This document shows, piece by piece, positions 31,508 through 33,079 of a DNA stretch of 33,079 nt. The DNA comes from Streptomyces sp. MBT65 (GTDB lineage: Bacteria > Actinomycetota > Actinomycetes > Streptomycetales > Streptomycetaceae), in contig NZ_JAENRY010000058.1 of NCBI RefSeq assembly GCF_016612545.1, positions 517 through 33,595 on the forward strand. The letters run 5' to 3'. Each line of letters begins with the position of its first letter. The stretch's first letter is position 1. The translations under genes and the position numbers were made by a program. The notes below the pieces were generated by a model, which saw only the letters and a list, made by a program, of their open reading frames with translations, was not told the DNA's origin and did not search any database.

Positions 31508-31544
31508 GGGTCCCCCCAGCGGAGCTGGGGGAGGGCGGGGACCC
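31508..31544 (+). terminator. Strong leader hairpin before rsmH
   Basis: The inner stem CCCCCAGC-gga-GCTGGGGG (31513-31531) can be extended or replaced by outer pairing of GGGTCC with GGACCC (31508-31513 with 31539-31544). It resembles a recurrent Streptomyces intergenic hairpin (from memory). Lying between promoter and gene, it could attenuate transcription or simply stop read-through. Confidence 0.5.
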
Positions 31545-31583
31545 GGCGGTGCGTACGGCCCGTGCCGGACCTGAGAGGGCCCC

Positions 31584-32540
31584 TTGAGCCAGAGTCGACA
31601 CGTCCCGGTGATGCTCCAGCGGTGCCTGGACCTGTTGGCCCCCGCGCTGGAGCGCCCGGGAGCGGTGGTCGTCGACTGCACCCTCGGGCTCGGCGGGCAC
31701 AGCGAGGCCCTGCTGACCCGGTTCCCCGAGGCCCGGCTCGTCGCCCTGGACCGCGACAAGGAGGCCCTGCGTCTCTCCGGCGAGCGCCTCGCGCCCTTCG
31801 GTGACCGCGCCACCCTCGTGCACGCCGTCTACGACGAGCTGCCCGAGGTGCTGGAGCGGCTCGGCCTCGCGCGCGTGGAGGGCGTTCTGTTCGACCTCGG
31901 CGTCTCCTCCATGCAGTTGGACGAGGCCGACCGCGGCTTCGCCTACGCCCAGGACGCCCCCCTGGACATGCGCATGGACCAGACGACCGGCATCAGCGCC
32001 GCCGAGGTCCTCAACACCTACGCGCCCGGTGAACTCGTCCGCATCCTGCGGGCGTACGGCGAGGAGAAGCAGGCCAAGCGGATCGTGTCCGCGGTCGTCC
32101 GCGAGCGCGACAAGGAGCCGTTCGGCAACAGCGCGCGGCTCGTCGAGCTGATCCGAGACTCGCTGCCCCAGGCCGCCAAGCGCACCGGCGGCAACCCGGC
32201 CAAGCGCACCTTCCAGGCGCTGCGCATCGAGGTCAACGGCGAACTGTCCGTCCTGGAGAGCGCGATCCCCGCCGCGGTGAAGTCCCTTGCCGTGGGCGGC
32301 CGGATCGCCGTCCTGTCGTACCACTCGCTCGAAGACCGCCTGGTGAAGCAGGTGTTCGCGGCCGGTGCCGCCAACACCGCGCCTCCTGGGCTGCCGGTCG
32401 TGCCCGAGCAGTACCAGCCCCGGCTCAAGCTCCTGACGCGCGGTGCCGAACTTCCCACCGAGGAAGAGGTCGCCGAGAACCGGCGAGCGGCACCCGCGCG
32501 GCTGCGGGGGGCCGAGCGCATCAGGGAGGACATCGGGTGA
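31584..32540 (+). CDS. rsmH: 16S rRNA (cytosine-1402-N4)-methyltransferase
   Basis: A 318-residue SAM-dependent methyltransferase (formerly MraW), first gene of the division and cell wall cluster. Visible motifs are SRHVPVMLQRCLDLL, VVDCTLGLGGHSEALL (SAM motif I), LFDLGVSSMQLDEADRGF, QDAPLDMRMD, RTFQALRIEVNGEL and IAVLSYHSLEDRLVKQ. The start is TTG at 31584, supported by GAGAGGG 5 nt upstream and by the family N terminus (HVPVML) following directly; the next ATG (31611) would remove that motif. ftsL follows 30 nt later. Confidence 0.96.
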   Translation: MSQSRHVPVMLQRCLDLLAPALERPGAVVVDCTLGLGGHSEALLTRFPEARLVALDRDKEALRLSGERLAPFGDRATLVHAVYDELPEVLERLGLARVEGVLFDLGVSSMQLDEADRGFAYAQDAPLDMRMDQTTGISAAEVLNTYAPGELVRILRAYGEEKQAKRIVSAVVRERDKEPFGNSARLVELIRDSLPQAAKRTGGNPAKRTFQALRIEVNGELSVLESAIPAAVKSLAVGGRIAVLSYHSLEDRLVKQVFAAGAANTAPPGLPVVPEQYQPRLKLLTRGAELPTEEEVAENRRAAPARLRGAERIREDIG

Positions 32541-32570
32541 GTACGTACCAAGTGAGTGCGAGGTGCGTGA

Positions 32571-33079
32571 GTGAGTAGGAAACCCGAACTGAGGGGCAGG
32601 GCCGCCCGACTCGCGCGGCTCTTCCCGACCGGGCCCGCGCAGACCGGCGGGATCCACGCGGCCAGGACCCCGTTCGTCCTCCTTGTCGTGCTGCTCCTCG
32701 GCGGCGGCCTGATCGGACTGCTCGTGCTGAACTCCGCGCTCAGCGAAGGGCAGTTCAAGCTGGACGACCTCCAGAAGCAGACGAAGAGCCTCACCGACGA
32801 GGAACAGGCGCTCCAGCGGGACGTGGACGCCTACTCCGCCCCCGACGCCCTCCAGCGCCGGGCCCACGAGTTGGGCATGGTGCCCGGCGGGGACCCCGCC
32901 TTCCTCGACCCGAACGGCACGGTGAAGGGTGTCCCGGAACAGGCCGCGGCCGAGAAGACCCTGAGCACACCGGCCGTGCTCGCCCCCGAAGCGCTCATCA
33001 GCAGGCCGAGTCCGACCCCCGCGCCCGGCGCGTCGGCACCCGCGGCCACCCCTACCCCCACCCCGGCCCGGTCCGTACC
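32571..33079 (+). CDS. ftsL: FtsL-like septum protein (partial, continues past window)
   Basis: 169 codons are visible. There is a basic cytoplasmic N terminus (SRKPELRGRAARLARLFP), one membrane helix (TPFVLLVVLLLGGGLIGLLVL) and then a coiled-coil-like extracytoplasmic segment (KLDDLQKQTKSLTDEEQALQ, DVDAYSAPDALQRRAHELGM). A Pro/Ala/Thr-rich C-terminal stretch follows. Topology, size and position between rsmH and the expected ftsI identify the FtsL/FtsB-type divisome protein. GTG 32571 is the start: an in-frame stop lies immediately upstream and GAGGTG is about 5 nt away. The leader between rsmH and ftsL repeats GTGAGT four times. Confidence 0.87.
   Translation, partial: MSRKPELRGRAARLARLFPTGPAQTGGIHAARTPFVLLVVLLLGGGLIGLLVLNSALSEGQFKLDDLQKQTKSLTDEEQALQRDVDAYSAPDALQRRAHELGMVPGGDPAFLDPNGTVKGVPEQAAAEKTLSTPAVLAPEALISRPSPTPAPGASAPAATPTPTPARSV

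Larger units (their letters stand above)
31207..31583. other. 377-nt region between carbonic anhydrase and rsmH; no mraZ
   Basis: No coding sequence is supportable. In many bacteria mraZ lies here, directly before rsmH, but no MraZ-like frame is present. The region holds the rsmH promoter (31320-31347), a leader of about 230 nt and a strong hairpin at 31508-31544, each listed separately. Confidence 0.8.

Noticed and set aside
32538..32585. Four GTGAGT words between rsmH and ftsL as a regulatory repeat
   Set aside because: They overlap stop, SD and start codons and are easily explained by GTG/TGA/AGT composition in a 30-nt spacer.

Overview
The window is a stretch of Streptomyces-type chromosome. 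The evidence is very high G+C with strong third-position G/C bias, GTG and TTG starts, and many genes with no Shine-Dalgarno sequence. The gene set is also typical of actinomycetes: group III phosphofructokinase, class II DAHP synthase, PASTA kinase, SAV_6107-type HEPN protein, DUF3040 protein and MoxR/DUF58/TgpA genes beside the division cluster. It looks like core chromosome. There is no prophage, CRISPR array, tRNA or rRNA, and the only mobile-element-like feature is one short palindromic MITE candidate.

Layout. 1-5011: the end of a LuxR-type response regulator, pfkA, a fused anthranilate synthase behind a Trp attenuator (minus strand), and the divergent DAHP synthase aroH. 5034-6648: iron handling (iron-box-controlled bfd convergent with bfr) and a sulfite-oxidase-like molybdoenzyme. 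6678-9531: endonuclease IV and a four-PASTA Ser/Thr kinase (minus). 9636-12083: the thiO-thiS-thiG operon (minus) behind a TPP riboswitch, whose 5' end nearly touches a 175-bp palindromic element. 12122-17036 (plus): a small conserved protein, a ferredoxin-reductase-like flavoprotein, an Rv2175c-like DNA-binding protein, thiE, metF and a membrane protein with a Tyr/Gln-rich tail. 17040-23034 (minus): a CrtI-like oxidoreductase, a DUF4126 membrane protein, and a TetR / YhgE-Pip / degenerate ABC ATPase operon. 23220-25486 (plus): HEPN protein, SAM methyltransferase, DUF3040 protein. 25599-31206 (minus): TgpA-like transglutaminase, DUF58 and MoxR in a translationally coupled operon, then a beta-carbonic anhydrase. 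31320-33079 (plus): promoter, leader, rsmH and the start of ftsL, the first genes of the dcw cluster.

How the genes fit together. aroH and the fused anthranilate synthase share a short divergent control region, which puts entry into the shikimate pathway beside the tryptophan branch point. bfr stores iron, and bfd should help release it when iron is low. thiO, thiS and thiG make the thiazole half of thiamin and thiE joins it to the pyrimidine; only the first set has the riboswitch. The gene order DAHP synthase, kinase, Rv2175c-like protein, metF, DUF3040 protein, rsmH resembles the Rv2178c-Rv2165c region of Mycobacterium tuberculosis, so the block appears ancient in actinobacteria. mraZ is absent at the head of dcw.

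Most worth following up: a PPi-type active-site signature in PfkA; the palindromic element beside the TPP riboswitch, possibly supplying its -35; a run of predicted leaderless genes; a degenerate ABC ATPase paired with a YhgE/Pip protein; a HEPN protein with an intact Rx4H motif; and the Tyr/Gln-rich membrane protein.
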